A stretch of DNA of 64,000 nucleotides from Pelagisphaera sp964404745 (GTDB lineage Bacteria > Verrucomicrobiota > Verrucomicrobiia > Opitutales > Opitutaceae): positions 1-64,000 of the forward strand of contig CAYOLG010000016.1 in the NCBI GenBank assembly GCA_964404745.1, written 5' to 3'. This document shows, one piece after another, positions 54,001 through 61,215 of this stretch. Made by a program: the position numbers and the translations under genes. How positions within the stretch are numbered: position 1 is the stretch's first letter; each line of letters starts with the position of its first letter. Under the pieces are notes generated by a model. It worked only from the letters and a program-made list of their open reading frames with translations, was not told where the DNA came from and ran no database searches.

Positions 54001-54579
54001 CGCATGCAGGCTGGCGAGATCAACCCAGCGCTTATGCCTGCTTTCCGTCGCTGGTCACTGACGCGTAGAAAAGATCCGAAGATTGCAGCCCTAGCCCGGG
54101 AATTATTCGGCTCCCTTAACGAAGATCGGGCGGAAGTCATATACCGCTACCGAGACGCTCTGCAAAACGGAAAGGGCGACGCGGCCAAAGGCCGCCTCGT
54201 TTTCGAAGAGGCTGCTTGCGTAGCGTGCCACCGTAAAAAGAACCTGGGTACGGAAGTCGGCCCAAGCCTCGACGATATTCGCTTCAAACCTGAAGAGGCG
54301 CTATTGACGGATATTCTCGATCCTAACCGGGCAGTTGAAGAACGTTGGGCCACCTACACGATTGAACTACAAAACGGGCAAAGCGTGAGCGGTCTTATCG
54401 CTGCGGAAACGTCGGCCCTAGTGGAAATGAAATTCGCCGGCGGTTCCCGACAGACGTTTCCCCGGGAAGAAATTTCCCGCCTATCCACAAACGGCCAGTC
54501 TCTCATGCCTCCGGGATTGGAAAGCGCGATCAGCGAGACGGATATGGTGGATTTGATTGCCTTCCTTACGAGCCAATGA
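51088..54579 (+). CDS. DUF1080 - PVC dehydrogenase - cytochrome c fusion protein
   Basis: A 1163-residue exported protein. After a short signal (SLLSFWAVGATGE), residues of about 30-210 form a DUF1080 (3-keto-disaccharide hydrolase-like) jelly-roll. A PVC-type membrane-bound dehydrogenase propeller follows (FEV-like start DYEMQLVAAEPLVSDPVDVVWDE, with NGDGRMD and NGDGRAD loops), then HEAT-like helices to about 1010, then a C-terminal heme domain with C1044-V-A-C-H1048 and distal Met in SLMPPGLE. Family knowledge suggests oxidation of a sugar derivative with electrons passed to the heme. It lies directly downstream of a sulfatase gene. Compare the paralogue at 0.3-3.6 kb, which ends in a copper domain. 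Confidence 0.88.
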   Translation: MQTRISLRFLSLLSFWAVGATGEIPDKRIDLLSPDSFEEAVNQQSWRWTTGGPLHITGRGSGRLTTQLPYQDYHLVLEYRWGEHTYGERVDRARSTGLILHAAKEDRFTGEDVLLVEGAVGQIGNDNFPPNWKDVRGFRILGSTEKPVGEWNRLEIICQKGTILTRLNGHTVDEQAGESQREAGRIALESRGAECWIRRFELWPIEQFTEVFQPAAVSTNTGASETGESLLPRREPWSPQKSLDAWHIDGDYEMQLVAAEPLVSDPVDVVWDEHGRMFVAEMRDYPVPTASGPFLSRIRLLSDENGDGRMDKALTWADGLDHVQGLVPFHGGLIATTRTATVFLKDTNGDGRADHSEPLFHSDDPRHSQLQVSSGRWGLDNAIHFNNGLDTSEIYLDGDRDAALEVRGWDLRYDPWSREVTRVTGRGQFGASFDDWGRRFFSTNRNPIIFAVMPANTLERNPAAGITQGYEDIQPAASPVYPIRVSHTTAAAHLGTHTAACGLGVYRGHLMPELLGNIFVCEPTGQLVTRSKVFPHGASFRADRVGDRREFLASSDEWTRPVQIRTGPDGGLYICDMYRRFVDHSIFFPELFTETNYMRAGLDHGRIYRLAPKGQSVQIPQVPTSDDSQLVQLLEHPNAWQRSNAQRLLVERKAVNEVPAIRQLLRSSSSPKGRLHALWTLQGLGRMTVDDLDRALADSDPGFLESAIALAEGERHVDALKKIATGNSPRLAYLAALKLGYASEDLYETFLALLRDSEVKDAWIRRAVLSAKKPGSARLIVGLLKDSKSPTSPELLRDLANEAGAKGEWEDVLLVLQAIAQSSKLELGAALAEGLSTGIRRGPLLAKSLSGLLAQPAGPLEDNLSSAAQSFLNSVSERAADRMLPLPQRMALLPLLREQPANIQFDLLTRLVDQKEAPEMQRAACHLLANLNRRQVADFYFEQWNQLGPAALHEALEFLSSREDTAYRLMQRMQAGEINPALMPAFRRWSLTRRKDPKIAALARELFGSLNEDRAEVIYRYRDALQNGKGDAAKGRLVFEEAACVACHRKKNLGTEVGPSLDDIRFKPEEALLTDILDPNRAVEERWATYTIELQNGQSVSGLIAAETSALVEMKFAGGSRQTFPREEISRLSTNGQSLMPPGLESAISETDMVDLIAFLTSQ

Positions 54580-54891
54580 ATCTTTACAATGACGGAGCTG
54601 TTGCTTCGTTGCTGATTTAGGTAGCGACCGACCTCCGGGGGCCACCGAACGATACGATCGTTCAGTTTAGTTAAGTCAATTTGGACGCTCGGAAATCGTC
54701 TGCTACCTTATGCCAAAAAGGGTGTCTAGAAAAGACGATCTAACTGGCAAGTGGTAGGGCTGCTTGTCCCCAAGCAGACGCATAGGATTGGGACGATCCT
54801 CCCTGCCAAAAATCCGGAGAGAATAGATAGATGAAATCGGTTTTATCAACGTAGGGTCGCCGCAAGCGGCGACCCTACCTATAAACACTCT
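54580..54891. other. 312-bp spacer between convergent genes, mostly repeats
   Basis: Holds the REP-like units described at 54754-54878 and an A/T-rich stretch around 54660-54700. A 13-mer AGTTTAGTTAAGT at 54664-54676 recurs beside the assembly gap at 58504-58516. No gene is seen. Confidence 0.5.
54754..54878. repeat. Three REP-like units of different stem types
   Basis: Unit 1: GTAG (54754-54757) and CTGCTTG/CAAGCAG (54760-54777). Unit 2: a degenerate AGGAT/ATCCT hairpin ending in CCTGCC near 54807. Unit 3: a perfect 13-bp inverted repeat GTAGGGTCGCCGC/GCGGCGACCCTAC (54851-54878, loop AA) whose own arms include GTAG and CTAC. Unit 3 sits 13 bp after the threonine-synthase-like stop and may end that transcript. 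Confidence 0.85.
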
Positions 54892-55953
54892 CTAAACAAA
54901 CAAATCAGTCGCTTCAACGATCGGACAAGCACGATCGGCATTAATCCGTTGCACCGATTCCGGATCCTTAAAGCCTGACCCCGTAACCAAGCAAACAATA
55001 CGTTGGGCGCGATTAACATCGCCCTTTTTGACAGCCTTGGCCAAACCCGCCAAGGCTACCGCTCCCGCAGGTTCGCTGAAGACACCTTCTTCCCGCGCCA
55101 ATAGACGCTGCATCTCCCAGACCTCCTCATCGCCAACAAGATGACCCGTACCGCCCGTTTCCCGGCACTTGCTAATCACCTCATCCCCGTCGATGACGCT
55201 GGCAACCTGCAATCCGCTGATCGACGTGGAGCACTCCACCTCCCTGCCCTTCGCCTCGCCATTTCGTAAAGCGCTGGCCACCGTGTCATTGCCTGCTGGC
55301 TGAACGCAGTGGATCGCCGGGCTTTGATCGCCCGACTTGGCAAAGCCGCGAGCTGTTGCCAAGGCAAGACCGCCACCGCCCACCGGGCAAAATACGGAGT
55401 CCCATCCTTCATCGAACTCCTCCACTAGTTCGAATGCAATGCTCTCGACCCCTTCCATTCCCTCCGGACTGTAAGCATAGGCGCTGATCTGCAACGCATG
55501 TCCCGGTTTCTGCCCCAGAGCGTTCAGTCGATCAAACACCGCCGTCGTTATTCCCGCGTCTAAACCAAAGCCACGCACGCGGATCACCTCGGCCCCATAG
55601 GCCATCATCTGCTGCAGTTTCCCCGTAGGCGCTGATTCGACCACGGCAATCCGGCAACGCAATCCCGCCGCCGCGCAGTAGGCTGCCAGCGCGGCGCCCG
55701 TATTTCCGCTTGAAGTGGCTAAGCAAGTGTGGTCTCCCCGCTCCAACATTCGCGAAACGGCCAAAGCGGCGAATCGATCCTTATAGGATCCCGTCGGATT
55801 GGAGCCCTCCACTTTGAAATAAAGCTGATCCAGCCCCAGTGATGGACCGATCGCTCGCGATCTAATGCAGGGCGTCCCGCCTTCACCAAGGCTTATGCGC
55901 CGATCCTCGCGCACCTTCGCCGAGTACCGGTCCACCCATATCCAAATACTCAT
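54892..55953 (-). CDS. Threonine-synthase-like PLP-dependent lyase
   Basis: A 353-residue fold-type-II PLP enzyme. The PLP lysine is in NPTGSYKDRFAALAV, the phosphate-binding SSGNTGAALAAY and GGGGLALA segments are intact, and VTGSGFKDPESV near the C-terminus is typical of threonine synthase rather than serine/threonine dehydratase. The context (HpcH aldolase 4 bp upstream, sodium symporter, amidohydrolase-type genes) is catabolic, so a dehydratase or lyase role on another hydroxy-amino acid is possible. Confidence 0.82.
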   Translation of the reverse strand: MSIWIWVDRYSAKVREDRRISLGEGGTPCIRSRAIGPSLGLDQLYFKVEGSNPTGSYKDRFAALAVSRMLERGDHTCLATSSGNTGAALAAYCAAAGLRCRIAVVESAPTGKLQQMMAYGAEVIRVRGFGLDAGITTAVFDRLNALGQKPGHALQISAYAYSPEGMEGVESIAFELVEEFDEGWDSVFCPVGGGGLALATARGFAKSGDQSPAIHCVQPAGNDTVASALRNGEAKGREVECSTSISGLQVASVIDGDEVISKCRETGGTGHLVGDEEVWEMQRLLAREEGVFSEPAGAVALAGLAKAVKKGDVNRAQRIVCLVTGSGFKDPESVQRINADRACPIVEATDLFV

Positions 55954-55957
55954 GACA

Positions 55958-56719
55958 TTAGTCGAGTTCCTCGAACAGTTGGATCGAGTTCTTGAGACCG
56001 GACGACCAGTTGTGAAACTCGCTATTGTTGATCAGCAACTGGGCTCCCTGCGCCCGACGCTTCTTCATCTCCTCAATCGGGATCGTCGGACCGCCAAAGG
56101 CTTTGCCATGTTTCTTGCAGGCCGCAGCCACGATTTCCCAACCCTCGTCCAAGGTCATTTCTCCACTCTGTCGCAAACGTAGGCCGAGATCTCCCGGTCC
56201 CACGAAGATCAAGTCCACACCCTCGGTCGCCGCAATCGCTTCCGCGTTGCGAACGCCTTCGGGTGTTTCGATCTGGACCGCGAGAAAGGTCTCCCGATTC
56301 GCCCACTCGACATATTCGTCTTCATCGTGGATATGAAAATCCGAATCCAAGCCGGCATTGTCTAGGCCCCGATCGCCAATCGGCGGAAACTTGACCGCAT
56401 CGACAAGCATCCGCGCTTTTTCTGGCGTGGACACGTGCGGAATCAATAAGCCCGCAGCTCCGTCCTCGAGATACCGATACAATCCCGTTTTCTCCAAAGT
56501 CGGCGGACGCAGCATGATGTCTATGTCGTACAGGTGCGCGTAGGCTAGCATCGCCTGAATCTCGCGCACGGTTTGAGCCCGGTGCTCTAAATCCAGCCAT
56601 ATGCAATCGTATCCAGCTCGGGCAGCATGGCACACATAAGCCGGTATGTAATGCCCCAGTACACAGGCGCGAATCACTTCGCCATTTCGAATACGGGCCA
56701 AGGTTTTGCTATTTCTCAT
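55958..56719 (-). CDS. HpcH/HpaI-type class II aldolase
   Basis: A 253-residue pyruvate-type aldolase. Family marks: AGYDCIWLDLEHRAQ (with the conserved acid), AVQIETPEGVRNAEAIAATEGVDLIFVGPGDLGLRL with metal-binding Glu and Asp. It cleaves or forms C-C bonds between pyruvate and an aldehyde; sugar-acid or hydroxy-keto-acid derived substrates are typical. Lies between the sodium symporter and the threonine-synthase-like gene. Confidence 0.88.
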   Translation of the reverse strand: MRNSKTLARIRNGEVIRACVLGHYIPAYVCHAARAGYDCIWLDLEHRAQTVREIQAMLAYAHLYDIDIMLRPPTLEKTGLYRYLEDGAAGLLIPHVSTPEKARMLVDAVKFPPIGDRGLDNAGLDSDFHIHDEDEYVEWANRETFLAVQIETPEGVRNAEAIAATEGVDLIFVGPGDLGLRLRQSGEMTLDEGWEIVAAACKKHGKAFGGPTIPIEEMKKRRAQGAQLLINNSEFHNWSSGLKNSIQLFEELD

Positions 56720-56798
56720 AAGTTAGGGGATGTAAAATGTTTGTGCTGATCGATAATCACCGTCAAGCAAGCACATCTTGTTGATAGCCTATCATGCC

Positions 56799-58301
56799 TC
56801 ATCCGCTCGCCCTTCCTCTGTGTGGAAAGATCCAGCTCGCCACCACCCCCACAGTCAACCCGACGACAAGGGCAACGGGCGCGATCCACTGGAAACTCAC
56901 CGGGTCCAGCCCCGTCTCTGGATTCTTGCCAAAAATCGATCCCGAAAAGGCCACCAGCGCCGCCGCGCTCACACTCGCCACTGTAGCCAGCCAAACACCA
57001 ATCGGGCTGGCGAAGCGCGTGAATACCGCGAAGAAGAAGAGCAGCGAGATGGGCACCGTCAGCAAATTCACGGTCTTATTCGTGACTGCCACGAAATTGC
57101 CGGGAATGTGTTCCATAAAGGTGCTCAACAGAACCACTACAACCCCGATGCTGAACGCCAAAAGACGGGCGTAACGCACATGCTGAATTTCATTCTCCGG
57201 CTTCCGTCCAAAGCGATCGAGCAAATCGGTCATCACTACCGCCGTGATCGAGTTCACTCCCGAATCGATACTAGACATCGCGGCAGCGAATAGTCCTGAC
57301 ACCACTAGGCCAGTCACAAACGGCGGCAATTGGAAAGCAATGAAGTGCGGGAAGATTTTGTCTGCCTGGGCTTTGAGACCTCCGACCTCAGGCAAAAGAT
57401 CCGGATGAGCTTGGTAGTATCCCAGCAATGACACCCCGACGAATCCCAGCGTCACCCCGACGATCATTCCGATCGTCAATTGCGTCGCAATCGCCCGTCG
57501 CGCAGCTCGAACGTTTTCGGTCGCCATGAATCGTTGCACGGAGACTTGGTCTCCCATCGACGTGCACACCAGCCAGAGAAAAACTGAAATCACCGACCCC
57601 GCTACCGTTACTCGGGTTGACGGGTCTAGACTGAAAACAGGTTGATGATCCCAAATATCCCCCTTCCATTCCGTCGGGAACCACCCAAAGCCACCCAACT
57701 TCCAAGTCACGGTCCCAATCACCAGCAGCGCCCCTCCATAGAGGAGGATCGTTTGCATCAGGTCCGTGATCACCACAGCCTTCAGCCCGCCAAGAGATGT
57801 GTAGGTAATGGCAAACAGACCCGTTACCGCTACTATCCAAGGTACCCACTCCTCGCCAGCGCCAATCATGATGGCGATCGCCTTGGAGGTGAGAAAAACC
57901 AGCAACGACATCCACACCAGCCGCAAAAGGATGAACATTCCCATGCCCAGCAAACGCACGCTCAAGCCCAACCGCATTTCCAGCAGTTCGTAAGCGCTCG
58001 TCACACGACGTTGCATATAAGCAGGCAGTATCCAAAACCCAACGACTAAGAATGCGAACGGATAGGCAATGTAGTTCGAGAGATACACAGGCCCCTTCCC
58101 CATCACTTCGCCCGGGATGGCCAAGTAGGTGATCGTGCTCAGCAGGGTTGCGAAGAGCGAAACCCCGATCAGCAAAGCGTTCATTCGCCCCGAACCTACG
58201 AAGTACTCGCTCGTGTCTTTCTGCCTTCGGCTCATCCACCACCCCAACCCAATGGTCGAGGAGGCATAGAGTCCGAGAATAATCCAATCGATAAGGGTCA
58301 T
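56799..58301 (-). CDS. Sodium:solute symporter family protein
   Basis: A 500-residue SSS-family transporter with about 13 hydrophobic helices. The N-terminal block IGLGWWMSRRQKDTSEYFVGSGRMN is characteristic, and ATLLSTITYLAIPGEVMGKG and SGLFAAAMSSIDSGVNSITAV match sodium-site segments of the family. Substrate unknown; the flanking catabolic genes suggest import of their substrate. Confidence 0.92.
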   Translation of the reverse strand: MTLIDWIILGLYASSTIGLGWWMSRRQKDTSEYFVGSGRMNALLIGVSLFATLLSTITYLAIPGEVMGKGPVYLSNYIAYPFAFLVVGFWILPAYMQRRVTSAYELLEMRLGLSVRLLGMGMFILLRLVWMSLLVFLTSKAIAIMIGAGEEWVPWIVAVTGLFAITYTSLGGLKAVVITDLMQTILLYGGALLVIGTVTWKLGGFGWFPTEWKGDIWDHQPVFSLDPSTRVTVAGSVISVFLWLVCTSMGDQVSVQRFMATENVRAARRAIATQLTIGMIVGVTLGFVGVSLLGYYQAHPDLLPEVGGLKAQADKIFPHFIAFQLPPFVTGLVVSGLFAAAMSSIDSGVNSITAVVMTDLLDRFGRKPENEIQHVRYARLLAFSIGVVVVLLSTFMEHIPGNFVAVTNKTVNLLTVPISLLFFFAVFTRFASPIGVWLATVASVSAAALVAFSGSIFGKNPETGLDPVSFQWIAPVALVVGLTVGVVASWIFPHRGRASG

Positions 58302-58353
58302 AGAAGCGAATTATGCACTTGGTAGCGGTCGATCTTCCCGCAATCGCGCATGC

Positions 58354-58522
58354 GCGTCAACTTAAGTCGCTTTCTTTGCAGGAAGCTAGCNNNNNNNNNN
58401 NNNNNNNNNNNNNNNNNNNNNNNNNNNNNNNNNNNNNNNNNNNNNNNNNNNNNNNNNNNNNNNNNNNNNNNNNNNNNNNNNNNNNNNNNNAGCCAATCGG
58501 CATAGTTTAGTTAAGTTGACGC
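58354..58522. repeat. 12-bp inverted repeat flanking the assembly gap
   Basis: GCGTCAACTTAA at 58354-58365 on the left and TTAAGTTGACGC at 58511-58522 on the right are perfect inverse copies, with the N-run between them. This pattern is expected if the gap hides a repeated or mobile element with inverted ends that stopped assembly. Confidence 0.5.
58391..58490. other. Assembly gap (100 N)
   Basis: A run of exactly 100 N, the conventional size for a gap of unknown length. True distance and content between the symporter and M81 genes are therefore unknown. Confidence 0.99.
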
Positions 58523-58673
58523 CTGTGCGCTCAGCAAGGCAACCCATGTAAATGATGGCCGCACGGTGGTCCCGTCGCAGCAACTTGAGCGTCGGCGTGA
58601 GATTGGCCGCTACCTTTTCCCCTGCGGTCAAGATCTGGCTGTTACCAACTGTTGTTGTACATGAATTCATCAT
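58491..58673 (-). CDS. Partial open frame of unknown function, cut by the gap
   Basis: Reads MMNSCTTTVGNSQILTAGEK, then VAANLTPTLKLLRRDHRAA and GVNLTKLCRLA, running into the N-run. I do not recognise it. Its position next to inverted repeats and a gap makes a fragment of an insertion-sequence protein plausible, but there is no catalytic motif to support that. Confidence 0.35.
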
Positions 58674-58691
58674 AGATTTATTCTATGCGGC

Positions 58692-58760
58692 GTAGCGCAT
58701 GCGCTGGCCCTACCACGTCATACGATTGTAGGGCTCGCGCTTGCGCGATACCGCGGTACC
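58692..58760. repeat. REP-like units near the M81 gene
   Basis: GTAG (58692-58695) overlapping palindrome AGCGCATGCGCT and followed by CTAC (58710-58713); then GTAG (58728-58731) with TCGCGC/GCGCGA (58735-58748) and a further palindrome GGTACC at 58755-58760. Confidence 0.65.
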
Positions 58761-58808
58761 TGAGTAGAGTCTTGGCAAAGTTAAATTCGTGATACACTCC
58801 CTTGTACG

Positions 58809-60287
58809 CTAAATTTCAAAGGGAAACAGGGGTTGGCGGCGACGTTTGTAGCTTAGCTGCGTCATGTCCGCTCTAGTAACTCCAGGGGTATCGACAAATA
58901 GGATGGATCGGGCGATCGGACAGTATGCGGCAAGTGGAGCAATAACGCCTTTGGCGACGATGATACTGAATTCTAGAGGGTCCAGACCGAAGTCGGTTAG
59001 CTGCTTGAGACTGAACGGCGGGACTCGTTTGGAGATTAGCATGACCGTGATTCCACTGTCAACAGTACGGACGATGGCCGTTGGCCCCTGATCAAAGTCG
59101 GTAAATCCACCATGACGGGCAATCGTCTCCTTGAACTTTCCTTGATGCAGAGAAATCACTCGGAAGACAGCTCTAAAAGGCTCTCCGTGTAGAGAGTCGC
59201 TTTTCCCGCCAATCGTGAGTTCCAACTCCGAGCCAACGCCCGTTTCATGAGCAATGAGGGCGGCCTCTGGGTCGTACAGGATCGCAACGGAGCGTTCCGC
59301 GCCGATATCATGGAGCTCTCTGAGCAGACATGTGCCATCGGCTGACGAACCCCCGCCGATATTATCTCCCATATCCAAGAGGAGGGTCGGGAATTTTCCA
59401 GCTTCCAGGGCTATCTTCACCGCGTCCTTCGGATTGGTGAAAACCGGTTCGAAGCTACGTCTTTGTTCCCACATGCGCGCGCCGATTTCCTCAGCGATTT
59501 CCGCGGCCAGATCCTGATTATTGTCGGCAACGACAAGGATCGACGACCCCATCTCGGCCACATCGGCGTAAGGAAATCCCAATACCATGGAATGCGAGAG
59601 GACGCCTTCACGACCGGCGATCTTGGCAGCCCGTTCATACAAATCCGATAGGGGTGGCCTGGATGTGTTTTGGGTTTGAATATTGATCGCCATCGAGGGA
59701 AAGCTTGCTATCTGAACTGGCGCAACCTCGCCTCGCAACGCCCCTGCCAACAAATCGGCAGCTTTGCGCCCCGTTTCACGCTGGTCTAAGTGCGGATTGG
59801 TTGCATAGGCGATCAATGCGTTAGTGGCATTCACCATCAACTGCGAAAGATTGGCGTGCGGATCGATGGTACCGACTATAGGCGTATCCTGCCCCACTAC
59901 CGCCCGGACCTGACTCAACCAATAACCGTCGGCATCGGGATGATTCTCGGCCACCGTCGCTCCATGCGGCGCCGCCAGAATGCCGTCCAAAGGCCCGGCA
60001 GCCCTGAGTTCGGAAAGCATCTCTAAGACCAAGGTATCGAAAGCCTGGGCTTCGATAATGCCAAAGGGTATCGCTCGCGCTAGAAAAAGGGGTACAGCCT
60101 CTAAGTTCGCCGCTTCAAGCCCTGCAAAAAATCCGCCCACCTCGTGCGGCGCTTTAGCCATCTGCCTGCGAATATCTTCTCCGGTCAGGTAGAGGTCCTC
60201 CCGGAAATGCTGAAGCGTTGTCCTACCATCGATGAAGGTATTCGATTCTTGGAGAAGCCCAATGATGCCCACGCGTTTTAAACTCAT
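58809..60287 (-). CDS. M81 family (MlrC-like) metallopeptidase
   Basis: A 492-residue protein similar to MlrC, the zinc peptidase of microcystin degradation. I start at ATG 60287, whose A is shared with the TGA stop of the upstream gene (TGATG). Family marks: RVGIIGLLQESNTFIDGRT, ILAAPHGATVAENHPDADG, VGTIDPHANLSQLMVN (with a metal-type His), YATNPHLDQRETG. Most M81 members have no known substrate and are not linked to microcystin. It is coupled with the aspartoacylase-like gene. Confidence 0.9.
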   Translation of the reverse strand: MSLKRVGIIGLLQESNTFIDGRTTLQHFREDLYLTGEDIRRQMAKAPHEVGGFFAGLEAANLEAVPLFLARAIPFGIIEAQAFDTLVLEMLSELRAAGPLDGILAAPHGATVAENHPDADGYWLSQVRAVVGQDTPIVGTIDPHANLSQLMVNATNALIAYATNPHLDQRETGRKAADLLAGALRGEVAPVQIASFPSMAINIQTQNTSRPPLSDLYERAAKIAGREGVLSHSMVLGFPYADVAEMGSSILVVADNNQDLAAEIAEEIGARMWEQRRSFEPVFTNPKDAVKIALEAGKFPTLLLDMGDNIGGGSSADGTCLLRELHDIGAERSVAILYDPEAALIAHETGVGSELELTIGGKSDSLHGEPFRAVFRVISLHQGKFKETIARHGGFTDFDQGPTAIVRTVDSGITVMLISKRVPPFSLKQLTDFGLDPLEFSIIVAKGVIAPLAAYCPIARSILFVDTPGVTRADMTQLSYKRRRQPLFPFEI

Positions 60288-61207
60288 CAGGGAATCCAAT
60301 TCTTTATCAATTCAGTTTCTAGAATGACTGCCAGGCTGTCTCCCGCTTTCACGGCAGGACATTTTCGCAAAACAATAACGCGGCCACTTTTGTCTGCGTA
60401 AACCGCTATACTGGATCTACCCAGGGTGTCGACGATTATCCCCAGTATCTGGCCAGACTCGACGGATTGCCCAAGACCGACAACGGGTTCAAAATAACCA
60501 TCAGCCGGGCTTGGGTGGCAGATCTGCATATGGCCTGAATTAGGCCGCGGATCTTCCGTAACGGCTTCCGGTGCCGGAGGAGCTGGCCGAGGATCCAGCA
60601 TGCCAACTTCAGCCATGACGTTGAGGCAGCCTTCAAAATAGGCTTGAACGCCTTTGGCCGAGCATCCCCCACCTCCCAGATATTCGGCGTAGATCGCCGG
60701 CACCTTAGCATCGCGAGCAACGGTTAACGTCCGGCCCTCCAGCTCAGCCGACGCACCCCAAACGATTGGTAGGCCAAAGGCTTTCGCCATCGAGCGTTGA
60801 CTATCCAGTACCGAAGGATCGGATACTAGTTGATAGCCAACAAGGGGATCAACCTGCATCACGTTGCCACCCGAGTGAAGGTCGATGTAATAGTCACTCT
60901 GGCGGATCAGTAGCGATAGTTGGTGGGCTATCTGTTCAGTCAGGGAGCCATCCTCCTTGCCAGGACAACGGCGGGCCAGGTCCAAGCTATCCTCCCCTAC
61001 CCGTGACTTCCGGGCGAAAGCGGATTCGTTTACCACTGGAACCAAGGTGAGCTGACCTCTAAGTTGACTGTGATCTATGAATACGACAAGTTTGCGTATC
61101 GCCTCCATGCCCTCGTATTCGTCCCCGTGAACGCCAGCGGTTATAAGGAGCCGGGGTCCATCGCCGGCCGTTCCTTGGATGCTGACGCTCTGAAAGAGGG
61201 AAGACAT
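60287..61207 (-). CDS. Succinylglutamate desuccinylase/aspartoacylase-like deacylase
   Basis: A 306-residue M14-related zinc deacylase starting at ATG 61207. Zinc-binding marks are TAGVHGDEYEGMEA (His and Glu) and YYIDLHSGGNVM (second His). It removes an acyl group from an N-acyl amino acid or similar amide. The C-terminal portion has a biotinyl/lipoyl-like SPADGYFEPVVGLGQSVESGQILG, also seen in DoeB/EutE-type deacetylases of ectoine breakdown. Sits 8 bp after the M24 gene and overlaps the M81 gene. Confidence 0.88.
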   Translation of the reverse strand: MSSLFQSVSIQGTAGDGPRLLITAGVHGDEYEGMEAIRKLVVFIDHSQLRGQLTLVPVVNESAFARKSRVGEDSLDLARRCPGKEDGSLTEQIAHQLSLLIRQSDYYIDLHSGGNVMQVDPLVGYQLVSDPSVLDSQRSMAKAFGLPIVWGASAELEGRTLTVARDAKVPAIYAEYLGGGGCSAKGVQAYFEGCLNVMAEVGMLDPRPAPPAPEAVTEDPRPNSGHMQICHPSPADGYFEPVVGLGQSVESGQILGIIVDTLGRSSIAVYADKSGRVIVLRKCPAVKAGDSLAVILETELIKNWIP

Positions 61208-61215
61208 ATGGATTT

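Noticed and set aside
3585..54878. CRISPR array from the repeated hairpins
   Set aside because: Repeats are scattered, palindromic and not separated by regular spacers; no cas genes are present.
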